Of a stretch of DNA of 64,000 bases, positions 1-8,688 are shown piece after piece. Under the pieces are notes generated by a model. It ran no database searches. It saw nothing but the letters and a program-made list of their open reading frames with translations, and had not been told where the DNA came from. The translations under genes and the position numbers were made by a program. The stretch is taken from assembly GCF_001279695.1 (NCBI RefSeq), contig NZ_LGDD01000287.1:17803-81802 (forward strand), in the 5' to 3' direction. The DNA is from Streptomyces sp. WM6378. Lineage in GTDB: Bacteria > Actinomycetota > Actinomycetes > Streptomycetales > Streptomycetaceae. How positions within the stretch are numbered: the stretch's first letter is position 1; every line of letters begins with the position of its first letter.

Positions 1-1
1 C

Positions 2-1018
2 ACCCTCATGATCGACTTCCCGGACGCGGTGGGCTCCGGCTCCGCGCTCAGCCGGTACAAGGAATTCTTCCCGCAGACCAGCGACTGGTTCCGCAACGCC
101 TCCTACGGCCGCCTCGACTACCGTGCCGAGGCCCCGATCCCGGATTGGCTGAGGATGCCGAAGGCGTTCACGGCGTACGGGATCGACCGCGGCTCGCCCT
201 ATGAGCCCGGCTACCACCGCCTGGTCCAGGACATGATCGCGGCGGCCGGCCCGAGGGTGAACTTCTCGAAATACGACCTGGTGAACGTGCTGGTGACCCC
301 GAACGCGGGCCCGTCAGCCCTCGACACGGTCCTCTCGGTGACGTTCTCCGGCAATCAGGACGCGCCCTACGCGGACGGGGTGCCGCTCTCCAACACGTCG
401 TTCGTCTACAGCCGCCAGGACGACGGCTCCGGCTCGTACGGGGAGACGGGCTACCGGGTGCTGCCGCACGAGAACGGTCACGTCTTCGGACTGCCCGACC
501 TCTACACACCGCAGGGCGGCGGGGCCGTCGGGCACTGGGACATCATGTCCGAGGACTGGGGCGCCAACAACGACATGCTGGGCTGGCACAAGTGGAAGCT
601 GGGCTGGCTCGACAACAGCCAGGTCTCGTGCGCGACGGGCAGCGGCGCGAGCCAGTACGCCCTGACCCCGCTGGCCACGGAGGGCGGCCCGAAGCTGGTC
701 TTCGTGCCGGTGACGAAGGACAGCGGGTACGCGGTCGAGGTACGCACCCAGGCCGGCAACGACGAGGCGGTCTGCAAGCCCGGGGTCCTGATCTACCGCG
801 TGGACGCAACCGTCGACACGGGCCGGGGCCCGGTGAACATCTCGGACAGCAAACCGAACACGGGCGGCTGCACCCGCCGCCCGAACGTCAACGCGGAACT
901 GTCGGATGCGCCGTACACGACGGGAGAGACGTTCGTGGACCAGCCGAATGGGGTGCGGATAGCCGTGACGGGGGTGGATGGGATGGGGAACTATCACGTG
1001 AAGGTGACGAAATCTTGA
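2..1018 (+). CDS. M6-family secreted metalloprotease, 5' part outside window
   Basis: The reading frame is open to the left edge (T-L precede the first Met), so this is the 3' part of a longer gene. The opening L-M-I-D-F-P-D matches the strand that begins the catalytic domain of M6 (immune inhibitor A-like) peptidases. The zinc site HENGH lies at residues 154-158 counted from the Met at position 8, followed by FGLPDLY, and a conserved W-D-I-M-S segment follows about 20 residues later, as in this family. The C-terminal part looks like a beta-rich accessory region. These enzymes are usually exported with an N-terminal propeptide, which would lie upstream of the window. The second residue after HE is Asn-Gly, still an HExxH site. 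Family call is firm; substrate is unknown. Confidence 0.85.
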   Translation, partial: TLMIDFPDAVGSGSALSRYKEFFPQTSDWFRNASYGRLDYRAEAPIPDWLRMPKAFTAYGIDRGSPYEPGYHRLVQDMIAAAGPRVNFSKYDLVNVLVTPNAGPSALDTVLSVTFSGNQDAPYADGVPLSNTSFVYSRQDDGSGSYGETGYRVLPHENGHVFGLPDLYTPQGGGAVGHWDIMSEDWGANNDMLGWHKWKLGWLDNSQVSCATGSGASQYALTPLATEGGPKLVFVPVTKDSGYAVEVRTQAGNDEAVCKPGVLIYRVDATVDTGRGPVNISDSKPNTGGCTRRPNVNAELSDAPYTTGETFVDQPNGVRIAVTGVDGMGNYHVKVTKS

Positions 1019-1071
1019 CGATTCCGGCCACCGCGCATTCCACCCTGCCCGGCGGTCGCGGGCATCAGCCC

Positions 1072-1290
1072 CCCCCCAGCCCGTCCGGCGAGTACGGACG
1101 GCAGCCCACTTCCAGCCCGTCATGGGGGTCCCCCCTGGCCCTTAAGGCCTTGGGGGAGTTTGAGGACGAGCGCCCTTAAGGCGCGAACGGGGGTCCGGGG
1201 GCGGAGCCCCCGAAGCAGGGGTGCAGGGGACGAAGTCCCCGCAGGGGGTCTGGGGCGCAGCCCCAGGAAACCTCCCTTCCCCCCTCCAAC
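1072..1290. repeat. Streptomyces-type intergenic repeat with hairpins
   Basis: The gap between the protease and the ligase is made of G-runs and short inverted repeats: two CTTAAGG-type boxes near 1140-1180, the motif GTTTGAGGACGAG, and the hairpin CGGGGGC-GGA-GCCCCCG at 1196-1212, followed by GGGGCGCAGCCCC near 1252. Very similar strings occur between many convergent genes in streptomycetes. It probably serves as a terminator for both convergent genes. Confidence 0.6.
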
Positions 1291-1301
1291 CGCCGGAGGC
1301 T

Positions 1302-2495
1302 CTAGGGAAGGGGCGGGGTGGGGAAAACCCCCCGGAGCTCCCGCTTCAGCACCTTCCCCGTCGCATTGCGCGGCAGAGCCTCCTCCCGCAGAACAACGTG
1401 CGCCGGCACCTTGAACCCGGCCAGCACCGCCCCGACATGCGCCCGCAGGGCATCCGCGGACACCCCGGACCCGCCCCGCACCTGAACCACCGCCCCCACC
1501 TCCTCCCCCAGCACCGGATGCGGCACCCCAACCACCGCGGCGTCCAGCACCGCAGGGTGATCGTGGAGCACCCCCTCGACCTCCACGCAGTACACGTTCT
1601 CCCCGCCCCGGATCACCATGTCCTTGATCCGGTCGACGATCCCGACCCGCCCGTCGCGAAGCGTCGCGAGGTCCCCGGTCCTGAACCACCCGCCCTGGAA
1701 GGCGAGTTGAGTGGCCGCCGGGTCGTTCCAGTACCCCCGCACCAAAGACTGCCCCCGCAGCCACAGCTCTCCGACCTCGCCGTCGGCGAGCGGGGACCCG
1801 TCGGCCCCGGCGATCCGCACCTTGGGGCGGCCGGTGGTGCCGGAGGTGTACATGATGGTGGCGTCGGCGTCCGGCGGGACGTCGACGTCGGGCGGCCCGG
1901 CGGCCGGGTCTGGCGAGGTGAGCTCAGGGAGGTCGTCGAACCGCTCGAATCCGTCGGGCAGCCCGCCCGCGTGGTGGCAGACCATGCCGCGCACGCCGTG
2001 CGCGGCGGCCCAGCCCGCCACCCGCTCAAGCCGCTCGCCGTCGACGAGCAGCACGCGCGGGGCGCAGTCGTCGAGGGCGTACGCGAACTCCTCCGCCGTC
2101 CACCACGCGTTCAGCGGCACGGCCACCAGGCTCGCCAACTGGGCGGCCCAGAAGGCGACTTGCCACTCGGGGTGGTTGCGCATGCCGATGACGGCCCGGT
2201 CGCCGGGGCGCAGGCCGTAGACGTCGGTGAGGCGGCGGGCCAGCGCGCAGGAGGCGGCGAAGAACTCGGCGTAGGAGTACGTGCCGCTCTCGGCGATCAG
2301 GAACGGCCGCTCCCCGAAGGCCCAGACGGTCTCGACGAACTCCCGCAGGGTGCGCGGCCCGGAGGCGTACTCAAGGGCGCCTCCCTCGCCGCGGACGACG
2401 GCGAACGGCGCACCGGCCGCGGTGAGCAGCCCCTCCGCGCGAGCGGGCTCGATGTGCGGCCCGGCCGCCCGCGTCCCACTGCCTGTCGTCTCCAC
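1302..2495 (-). CDS. AMP-dependent acyl-CoA synthetase/ligase, internally shortened
   Basis: Class I adenylate-forming enzyme that would activate a carboxylic acid to acyl-AMP and then acyl-CoA. The N-terminal half shows the usual fold up to the phosphate-binding loop YTSGTTGRPK. The C-terminal half shows GELWLRG, the GWFRTGD motif, the hinge D-R-I-K-D and the catalytic lysine in NATGKVLKREL. At 397 residues it is about 130-150 short of the family. The missing part is exactly between the P-loop and the segment that normally precedes GELWLRG, so the A4/A5 region (aromatic residue and YGxTE substrate/adenine-binding motifs) is absent. Frame is kept. GTG start at 2495 is supported by AGGAGGG 6 nt upstream. 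Probably inactive unless the shortening is an assembly error. Confidence 0.85.
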   Translation of the reverse strand: METTGSGTRAAGPHIEPARAEGLLTAAGAPFAVVRGEGGALEYASGPRTLREFVETVWAFGERPFLIAESGTYSYAEFFAASCALARRLTDVYGLRPGDRAVIGMRNHPEWQVAFWAAQLASLVAVPLNAWWTAEEFAYALDDCAPRVLLVDGERLERVAGWAAAHGVRGMVCHHAGGLPDGFERFDDLPELTSPDPAAGPPDVDVPPDADATIMYTSGTTGRPKVRIAGADGSPLADGEVGELWLRGQSLVRGYWNDPAATQLAFQGGWFRTGDLATLRDGRVGIVDRIKDMVIRGGENVYCVEVEGVLHDHPAVLDAAVVGVPHPVLGEEVGAVVQVRGGSGVSADALRAHVGAVLAGFKVPAHVVLREEALPRNATGKVLKRELRGVFPTPPLP

Positions 2496-2596
2496 GGGAA
2501 ACCCTCCTAAGCGCCTGCTCAGTCCCAGTGGTCCACGACGCTATGCCGCTGCCCCGCCCCGGTCAAGGTCGGTGTAAAACACAACGGCCCGTGGGG

Positions 2597-3688
2597 TCAG
2601 CCCGACGTCACCACCTGGCCGATTCCGTTCGGTTCCGACGCCGTGCCGGTGAGCGCGTCCTCCGGAACCGGGCGGTCGGCCTTCAGGGCGGCCCAGAGCG
2701 TCTTGCCGCGGGCGGTGTCCGGCACGAGACGGTCCTGGTCGCCCTGCTCCAGTTGGGCCGGCAGGGTGACCATCTGGACGTCGCCGGCGCCGAGCCCCCT
2801 CATCGAGTACGCCAGCGAGGCGAGGCTGTCGACGTGGGCGAGGGAGGAGTCGGTGGTGAGGGACTTGGTCGCCGCCTCGGCGACGGCGAAGAGCCTGGCC
2901 GGGTCGGTGAGCAGGTTCTGGCCGGCCGTCTTGCCGATCAGCGCCGTCAGGAACTGGTGCTGGAGCTGGATCCGGCCGAGGTCGCTGCCGTTGCCGACGC
3001 CGTGCCGGGTGCGTACGAGATCGAGGGACTGCTGGCCGTTCAAGTGGTGCTTGCCGGCCTGGAGATGGACGCCGCTCTCCTTGTCGTCGATGGGCTTGGC
3101 CAGGGTGATGTCGGCCCCGCCGAGCGCGTCCATCAGCTCGGCGAAGCCGTTGAAGTCGACCTCGACGTAGTGGTTGATCCGCATGCCGCCGCTCAGCGAC
3201 TCGACGGCGGCGACCGTGCAGGGTGCGCCGCCCGTCTCGTACACGGAGTTGAACATGACCCTCTCGTGCTCCGGCGGTTTCTGGCCGGATCCGGTGGCGC
3301 AGGCGGGGCGGTCGACGATGGTGTCGCGCGGGATGCTGACGAGCGCCGCCTTCTTGCGGCCGCCGTACACGTGGAGCAGCAGGGTGGTGTCGGAGCGCCC
3401 GACGTCGTCGCCCCCGCCCGCCCGCGTGGCGTTCTTCCCGGCCCGCGAATCGGAGCCGACGACCAGGATGTTGAGGTCGGAGGTGGCCGAGGCCTCCGGG
3501 GTGAGCAGCGAGCCGAGCTCGACGCTGCTGATGTTGTCGTTCAGCCGGTGCCAGGTGTACGCGGCCGCGCCGCCCGCGAGCAGCAGCACCCCGGCGAGCG
3601 CACAGAGCGCGAGACGTATCCGGGTGGACCGCGGACGGGTGGGCGGGCCCGTCCGGGGTATCCGCCTCCAACGGGGTCGGTACGCCAT
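2597..3688 (-). CDS. LytR-CpsA-Psr (LCP) family cell-wall ligase
   Basis: LCP proteins transfer undecaprenyl-linked glycopolymers (teichoic acids, polysaccharides) to peptidoglycan outside the membrane. The 363-residue protein has a basic, Pro/Arg-rich cytoplasmic start, one transmembrane helix at about residues 27-47 (ALAGVLLLAGGAAAYTW), and then the LCP domain. Hallmarks are LNILVVGSDSR, G-R-S-D-T-T-L-L-L-H and LVSIPRDT, whose Arg and Asp residues bind the pyrophosphate and Mg2+. ATG start at 3688. It is transcribed divergently from an L,D-transpeptidase lipoprotein gene, fitting a cell-wall neighbourhood. Confidence 0.9.
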   Translation of the reverse strand: MAYRPRWRRIPRTGPPTRPRSTRIRLALCALAGVLLLAGGAAAYTWHRLNDNISSVELGSLLTPEASATSDLNILVVGSDSRAGKNATRAGGGDDVGRSDTTLLLHVYGGRKKAALVSIPRDTIVDRPACATGSGQKPPEHERVMFNSVYETGGAPCTVAAVESLSGGMRINHYVEVDFNGFAELMDALGGADITLAKPIDDKESGVHLQAGKHHLNGQQSLDLVRTRHGVGNGSDLGRIQLQHQFLTALIGKTAGQNLLTDPARLFAVAEAATKSLTTDSSLAHVDSLASLAYSMRGLGAGDVQMVTLPAQLEQGDQDRLVPDTARGKTLWAALKADRPVPEDALTGTASEPNGIGQVVTSG

Positions 3689-3823
3689 CCATCGACTCCG
3701 TCCGTCGGCGACCCAGAATTCCGCATGCGTACAAACAGGGCGTTACCGCACACTACAAGAAAGGTGCACAACCCCGCATAACGGGCATCCAAGCTGGCAG
3801 CTGCCGGAGGGGAGACGTCCAAG

Positions 3824-5092
3824 TTGAAGCCCACACCGAGGCCCCCGTCGACGTCCATATCGAAGTTCCCGGCGACCGGCAGACGCATACGGCCCGGCCG
3901 CCCCGGGATCGCACCGCTCCTGGCCCTGTTCGCGGTGGCCGTGCTGGCGCTCGGCGGCTGCTCGTCGGGCGGCGGCAAGGACACCTCGCCGAGCCCGAGC
4001 CCCACGGTGTCGAAGGCTCGGATCACCACCACGCCGAAGGACGGCGCGGGCAACGTCGGCATCACCGTCAAGGACGTCGGGGCGAGCGTCGCGGACGGCA
4101 CGTTCACCTCGGTCACCCTGACGGCCCAAGGCGGCAAGGCGATACCCGGCGCGCTGGCCCCGGCCCGCGACGCCTGGCACCCGTCGGTGAACCTGACCCG
4201 CGGCACCGCGTACACGCTGACCGCCGAGGCGAAGGACCCGGACGGGCGGACGGCCACCGCGACCGCGCGCTTCACCACGGTCTCCGAGAGCAACTCGGCG
4301 ATCGCGTTCTACACCCCCGAGGACGCCTCCACGGTCGGGGTCGGCATGGAGGTCTCCTTCAAGTTCGACAAGGCGGTGACCGACCGCAAGGCCGCGGAGT
4401 CCGCCGTGCGGATCACTTCGAGCGGCGGCCAGCAGGCGAGGGGGCACTGGTTCGGCGACCGCCGCATCGACTTCCGCCCGCAGGACTACTGGAAGCCGGA
4501 CTCCAAGGTCACGGTCGCCTTCGACTTCGACGGGCTCGAACTGGCCAAGGGAATATACGGAGTTCAGGACAAGTCGTTCTCCTTCACGGTGGGCCGCGAG
4601 CAAATCTCCACGGTGGACGCGGCCACCCAGGAGATGACCGTCCAGCGCGACGGCGCCACGCTCAAGAAGGTTCCCGTCTCCACTGGCCAGCCCAAGTACG
4701 CCACGTACAACGGCACGATGGTCATCAGCGAGCAGGACCGGCAGACGAAGATGAACAGCACCACGGTGGGCCTCGGCGACGAGTACGACATCCCCGACGT
4801 GCCGCACGCCCAGCGCCTCACGAACTCCGGCACGTTCATCCACGGCAACTACTGGGCCGCGCCCTCCACCTTCGGCGCGAACGCCACCAGCCACGGCTGC
4901 ATAGGCATCCAGGACACCCAGGGCGGCGGCGCCCCGGACTCCCCCGGCGCCTGGTTCTACGCGAACTCGCTGCTCGGCGACGTGGTGGTCGTCCGCAACT
5001 CGACGGGCGGCGGCACGGTCGCCCCGGACAACGGCCTCTCCGGCTGGAACCTGCCGTGGCCGGCGTGGACGGCGGGCAGCGCGCTCACGTGA
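3824..5092 (+). CDS. Lipoprotein L,D-transpeptidase (YkuD) with Ig-like domain
   Basis: Makes 3-3 cross-links in peptidoglycan or attaches proteins to it, acting outside the membrane. The N-terminus is basic, then hydrophobic, and ends in the lipobox L-G-G-C with lipidated Cys46. Residues about 60-150 and 155-250 form Ig-like beta domains seen in actinobacterial Ldt enzymes. The YkuD domain carries His340 in IHGNYW and the catalytic SHGCIG with His357 and Cys359. TTG start at 3824 is supported by the purine-rich GGAGGGGAG 9-17 nt upstream. 422 residues is the usual length for the LdtMt2-like group. Divergent from the LCP gene. Confidence 0.92.
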   Translation: MKPTPRPPSTSISKFPATGRRIRPGRPGIAPLLALFAVAVLALGGCSSGGGKDTSPSPSPTVSKARITTTPKDGAGNVGITVKDVGASVADGTFTSVTLTAQGGKAIPGALAPARDAWHPSVNLTRGTAYTLTAEAKDPDGRTATATARFTTVSESNSAIAFYTPEDASTVGVGMEVSFKFDKAVTDRKAAESAVRITSSGGQQARGHWFGDRRIDFRPQDYWKPDSKVTVAFDFDGLELAKGIYGVQDKSFSFTVGREQISTVDAATQEMTVQRDGATLKKVPVSTGQPKYATYNGTMVISEQDRQTKMNSTTVGLGDEYDIPDVPHAQRLTNSGTFIHGNYWAAPSTFGANATSHGCIGIQDTQGGGAPDSPGAWFYANSLLGDVVVVRNSTGGGTVAPDNGLSGWNLPWPAWTAGSALT

Positions 5093-5509
5093 CGACCCCT
5101 GGGCGGGCTCAGCCGTCCGGCGTGCGGGCGCCCGCGCGTCGGCGGACGCCATGCACTGACGGAGAGGCCGGCGAGGCGGGGCCGGGCGGGCCTTGGGCCG
5201 ACGCGGCTCGGCCCGCCGATGGGCCCGCCACCCGCACCCCGGCCGACGCCACGCGCTGACGTCGGGCCCGGCTCCCCCGCCCCGCCAGCAAGCTCCTCCC
5301 CGCATCCGCTACCCTGTCCAGGTCTGCCATCGGCAGCGCGCCTCCGTGCCTCCGTGCCTCCGTGGGGCTTGTCGAAAACCCCATCGTCGCAGGTCAGAGC
5401 GTTCTCTCCGACTCCGCCGGAAACGCTTGCCGGTAGATCTTGGAACGCAGCGGCAGTTGTCGCAGCTCAGGGGCCATGTCTGCAGGTCCCCAGAACACGC
5501 TGAGAAATT
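5093..5509. other. Gene-poor gap with short direct repeats
   Basis: I see no convincing gene here. Two 21-nt near-copies lie 100 nt apart (5141-5161 and 5241-5261, 18 of 21 identical, core GACGCCA.GC.CTGACG). A small hairpin TGGGG/CCCCA sits near 5363-5385. This gap marks the change from conserved envelope genes to the accessory block. Confidence 0.5.
5341..5364. repeat. Three tandem copies of CCTCCGTG
   Basis: The 8-mer CCTCCGTG is repeated three times in a row, directly read from the sequence. Function unknown. Confidence 0.8.
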
Positions 5510-5872
5510 TCACCTCTCAGGGCCCGGCGAGCCCCAGTCCAGGACGCCGATGCCAGCCCTTCTGAGCAGTGTGTCGGACAGGCCGAGCCGCCGAATGGGT
5601 GACTTGCCATGCCGCGACAACCATCGTCTTCGGCGGGCCTGTTCCTCTGCGGTAAGGATGCTCCAGTCGTCGTACTGGATACCGGTGTCTGTGGCTGTTC
5701 CTGCTTCACGCGCAGCCTGTTGGACGAAGAGGAATTCGTCGGATCCAGCGCGAAGCGCTATCAGTGACCAGGCCGTTTCGTAGGTGAGGTGGGTGCCATG
5801 CGTTCTGATGAGTCGATGGGTACGCCACTGACGGAGCGGGGCGATGAGCCAGCGGCGCGTGTAGAGATTCAC
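5510..5872 (-). CDS. Uncharacterised 120-aa protein, last gene of NLR-like operon
   Basis: I do not recognise the family. The protein is basic at the N-terminus (RRWLIAPLRQWRTHRL) and has no predicted signal peptide or membrane helix. Its ATG at 5872 overlaps the stop of the preceding gene in an ATGA junction, so it is almost certainly translated from the same mRNA as the three upstream genes. Codon use is less GC-biased than in the flanking envelope genes. Confidence 0.6.
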   Translation of the reverse strand: MNLYTRRWLIAPLRQWRTHRLIRTHGTHLTYETAWSLIALRAGSDEFLFVQQAAREAGTATDTGIQYDDWSILTAEEQARRRRWLSRHGKSPIRRLGLSDTLLRRAGIGVLDWGSPGPER

Positions 5873-6669
5873 TGGGGTCCGTTCTCGTGGTGGTCAGGGG
5901 CGCGGACGGCGGTGAGCCAGGCATCCGCAGTGGCACGGAGTTCCGGACTGCCCAGAGATTGCAGCGTCTGGGTCAGTGCGCGGAGAAAAACTTCCTTCTG
6001 CTGCGGGGTGTGGAGGTCGGTGAATAGCCGATCCGTGAACCTGCTGATCTCGTCGCGTAGGACGTCCTGTGTTCGTTCGTGAGGCGGCTTCACGTCTTTC
6101 AGGCCCTCATTGAGTTCACCGAGCTCGCCCAAGCGGTCGGGATGCTCATCGATCCACCAGACTGTGCGGGTGTCCGTGTCAGCCAGGACGGCCTGGAGGA
6201 AGGCGAGGTGTCGGCGGGCTTCCTGCCGCGTCAGGTCGCCAGCCCTCTCAGCGCGAAGGTGCTTCCGTGCGAGCGCCCGATCCTGGCGTCGTGCCGACAG
6301 GGTGGCTTCGCCGCGGGCAGTGAGGCCAGGGGCGATGCGCACGCGTGTTGCGATGATGTCGTTCACGGCGTCCTGTGCTGCGGAGGCATCGAGAACCGAG
6401 TAGTTGGAGAGGACGCGGCGCGCTTGTTCTCTCAGGCCGTGCCGTGCCGGAACGGCAGGATCGTGGTGCGGGAATGGTCCTGGTTCGTCGAATTCCCAAC
6501 TCCCGTCGATGCGTACGGTGAAGCGGATGCTGGGCACATGGCTCCGGGCCTGTTCTCTTGTGATGGCGAAGGTGCCGCTGTGCGGCGCGGGCACGCTGTT
6601 CGGGGACGCCGCTGCACTGTCCGTGGCAGGCGTCCCCGACTTTCCACGCCATCTGGCGAAGGCGCTCAT
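5869..6669 (-). CDS. Uncharacterised 266-aa protein, third gene of NLR-like operon
   Basis: Family not recognised. A variable N-terminal 45 residues is followed by a likely beta segment (SIRFTVRIDGSWEFD), then a long, charged, mostly helical region (R-R-Q-D-R-A-L-A-R-K-H-L-R-A-E-R-A) and a conserved-looking VWWIDEHPDRL. No signal peptide or membrane span. It starts 12 nt after the stop of the NLR-like gene and overlaps the next gene by 4 nt (ATGA), which ties it to the same operon. A role as accessory or scaffold factor of that system is only an inference from position. Confidence 0.7.
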   Translation of the reverse strand: MSAFARWRGKSGTPATDSAAASPNSVPAPHSGTFAITREQARSHVPSIRFTVRIDGSWEFDEPGPFPHHDPAVPARHGLREQARRVLSNYSVLDASAAQDAVNDIIATRVRIAPGLTARGEATLSARRQDRALARKHLRAERAGDLTRQEARRHLAFLQAVLADTDTRTVWWIDEHPDRLGELGELNEGLKDVKPPHERTQDVLRDEISRFTDRLFTDLHTPQQKEVFLRALTQTLQSLGSPELRATADAWLTAVRAPDHHENGPQ

Positions 6670-6681
6670 CAGTGCGCTGGC

Positions 6682-8688
6682 TTACTCCTCCACCAGCCCG
6701 CTCATGTCGGATGCATCACCTACATCTGCGGGGCCCGTCTGTGCCACCAGCCGCTCGAAGACGAGCCTCCTGCGCCGGGTTCCGACGTCGGTACGTGCGC
6801 TGCCTCCCACGAGGAGGTCGGCAACGCCTGCGTCACCCAATCGCCCCGCGAGCACAGGTACCGCAGTGCCGATGGCGAGCTCGTCGGACACCTGCGTTGA
6901 ATCGAGCCAGGCGGCGAGACGCGCCTGGGCTTGGGCGGCCGTGCCTTCATGACACCAGGCTGCCCGCCATCCTCGGACGAAGGGCTTTTCTTCCGTGGCG
7001 GTCGGCGGTTCAGCGCCCATCTCGGTGGCGAGTACCAGCGCAGTCGCGTTGTCATTGGCGAGGTCAGTGAGGGCGAGGAACCCCGTTGCCCCGGCCTGCC
7101 GGACGACTGGGTCTTCGCTCTCAGCCCATTCGACGACCTCCGCGAGCACCAGCTCCCGCTGCTCCGGGCGGGCCGCGAGTGCCCGAATGGCCTGGGCTAC
7201 AGCGGTAGCGCCCCGTTGGTCCTGCCGGGAGGCCAGGAGCCGGAGTCGGGTGAGGGCGGCCCGAGGGTAGACCTGCCCGAGAGCTCCTCCGCACACGTCC
7301 GCGATGGTCTGGGCCAGTGCCTCGCTGAGACCTTTCGTTGTCGCCCAGTCGTACAGGTTCTTACGGACTGTGGTGCCGATGCGCGGGTGCGTCGCCATGT
7401 GCTCCAAGAGGCCGACCGCGAGTCGGCGGTGGTCGGCGGTGCCTGCCTGTGCCCACGTGGTGGCGATGTGCAGGACGGACTGTCCGCCTGGGCCCACGGC
7501 CAGACGGGTGAGGCTCGCGGCGATGGATTCCCGGTGCTTCACGGCGATGCCATTCGGCCCGCTGATCTCCGAGGCCCATTCCAGCAGCACCTTCCGCAAG
7601 GGCGGCCGTTGCTGCCAGACGTGCGTAAGGACCGCCTCGTGGAGGCCGGGCCGTGGGGTGCTGAGTGAGAGGGAGTCCCCGGACCGTTCGGCCTTGATGG
7701 ATTTCAACCGGGTTTCGAGGTCAGGGCCAGCGAGGGCACCACCTGGTGGCAGCTCTCCCTTCACCAAACGGAACAAGAAATCGGCGGCCTCCATGACGAC
7801 GGTGGACGGGCACCCTTCGAGCAGGGCGGTGGCGATCAGCAGAGCCCTATCCCAGAGCTTTGCCGGGCCGTCGTTGTCGGCAAACCATTTCAGTAGGTGC
7901 TCGCTCCAGTTCTCGAACTCTGGGCGGATCAGGTCGCGTTTGCCGTCCTCGGTTCGGGCGATGATCCCAGCGAGCCGTGCGGCGTCCGCGGGCAGTGTGG
8001 TGGGACCCAGCAGGCCTGCCAGGTCGGACCCATCGGCGATCCAGTCCAGTCGCTCCGGCCTGAGGTGCTTGACGTGCGCCTGAGCCACCGGCAGGGCCGG
8101 CGGCCTCACGTGGTCGATGCGCACCACGTCGCTGAGGTTGCCGGTGCGCCAGGTCTCGGGTGTGGCCAGCATGATCAAGTACGTGTCGACTCCGGCAGCT
8201 TCCCGCTGGTAGTCAACGAGCCCCTGGTAGAAGTCGTCGGGCAGGCTCCGGTAGTCCGACAGGTCGAGGACGAAGGCGTGACCTGGTGTGAGCGGGATCT
8301 GCTCCGTACGGGGCCGGTCCCAGTCCAGGACGAGGCTGCGGATGTTCTTGGCGGCGACATCAGCCTCACGCAGTACGCGTAATGCCGCGGCACGCCGTCC
8401 GCTGCCGAGCATGCCGGCCACTGCGACGATGTTGCGCCGCATCGGGTTTTTGAGTTCATCGGCGGCACGGGTGGTGCTGCGCGAGCGTTCGTCGTCGGTC
8501 TCGTGGACGTAGGCGCGCTCCACCAGTCGGAGTTCGTCCTCGTCAATGCTGACAGCGCCCAGGTACTCCCATCCGCGCACGTACCGGTGGTGGTGTTCCT
8601 CGTAGTCGCCGGCCACCTGGGTCACAACGGCGCGCCCCGATGCCTCAGCCTCCTGTTTTGCCCCCGCCTCGGAGGGCTCGCTGCTCAC
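6682..8688 (-). CDS. NLR-like (STAND-type) protein with N-terminal amyloid-type motif
   Basis: The 668-residue protein begins with [18 protein letters not shown] (residues 18-35). The core of this motif recurs at the C-terminus of the protein encoded just upstream. A nucleotide-binding-like segment follows: [20 protein letters not shown] at residues 87-106, in the place of a P-loop but with GSGRR instead of GKT/S. A later acidic hydrophobic strand ([10 protein letters not shown]) could be the Walker-B position. The C-terminal half is helical with HEAT/armadillo-like character. This layout (short N-terminal motif, NTPase-like centre, helical repeats) is that of prokaryotic NLR-like receptors. 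GTG start at 8688 overlaps the upstream stop (GTGA). The lack of the P-loop lysine is odd. Sensing role is inferred. Confidence 0.7.
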   Translation of the reverse strand: MSSEPSEAGAKQEAEASGRAVVTQVAGDYEEHHHRYVRGWEYLGAVSIDEDELRLVERAYVHETDDERSRSTTRAADELKNPMRRNIVAVAGMLGSGRRAAALRVLREADVAAKNIRSLVLDWDRPRTEQIPLTPGHAFVLDLSDYRSLPDDFYQGLVDYQREAAGVDTYLIMLATPETWRTGNLSDVVRIDHVRPPALPVAQAHVKHLRPERLDWIADGSDLAGLLGPTTLPADAARLAGIIARTEDGKRDLIRPEFENWSEHLLKWFADNDGPAKLWDRALLIATALLEGCPSTVVMEAADFLFRLVKGELPPGGALAGPDLETRLKSIKAERSGDSLSLSTPRPGLHEAVLTHVWQQRPPLRKVLLEWASEISGPNGIAVKHRESIAASLTRLAVGPGGQSVLHIATTWAQAGTADHRRLAVGLLEHMATHPRIGTTVRKNLYDWATTKGLSEALAQTIADVCGGALGQVYPRAALTRLRLLASRQDQRGATAVAQAIRALAARPEQRELVLAEVVEWAESEDPVVRQAGATGFLALTDLANDNATALVLATEMGAEPPTATEEKPFVRGWRAAWCHEGTAAQAQARLAAWLDSTQVSDELAIGTAVPVLAGRLGDAGVADLLVGGSARTDVGTRRRRLVFERLVAQTGPADVGDASDMSGLVEE

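Noticed and set aside
314..1123. Long minus-strand frame opposite the M6 protease
   Set aside because: Arg/Val/Gly-rich shadow typical of high-GC antisense frames; the plus-strand frame has clear protease motifs.
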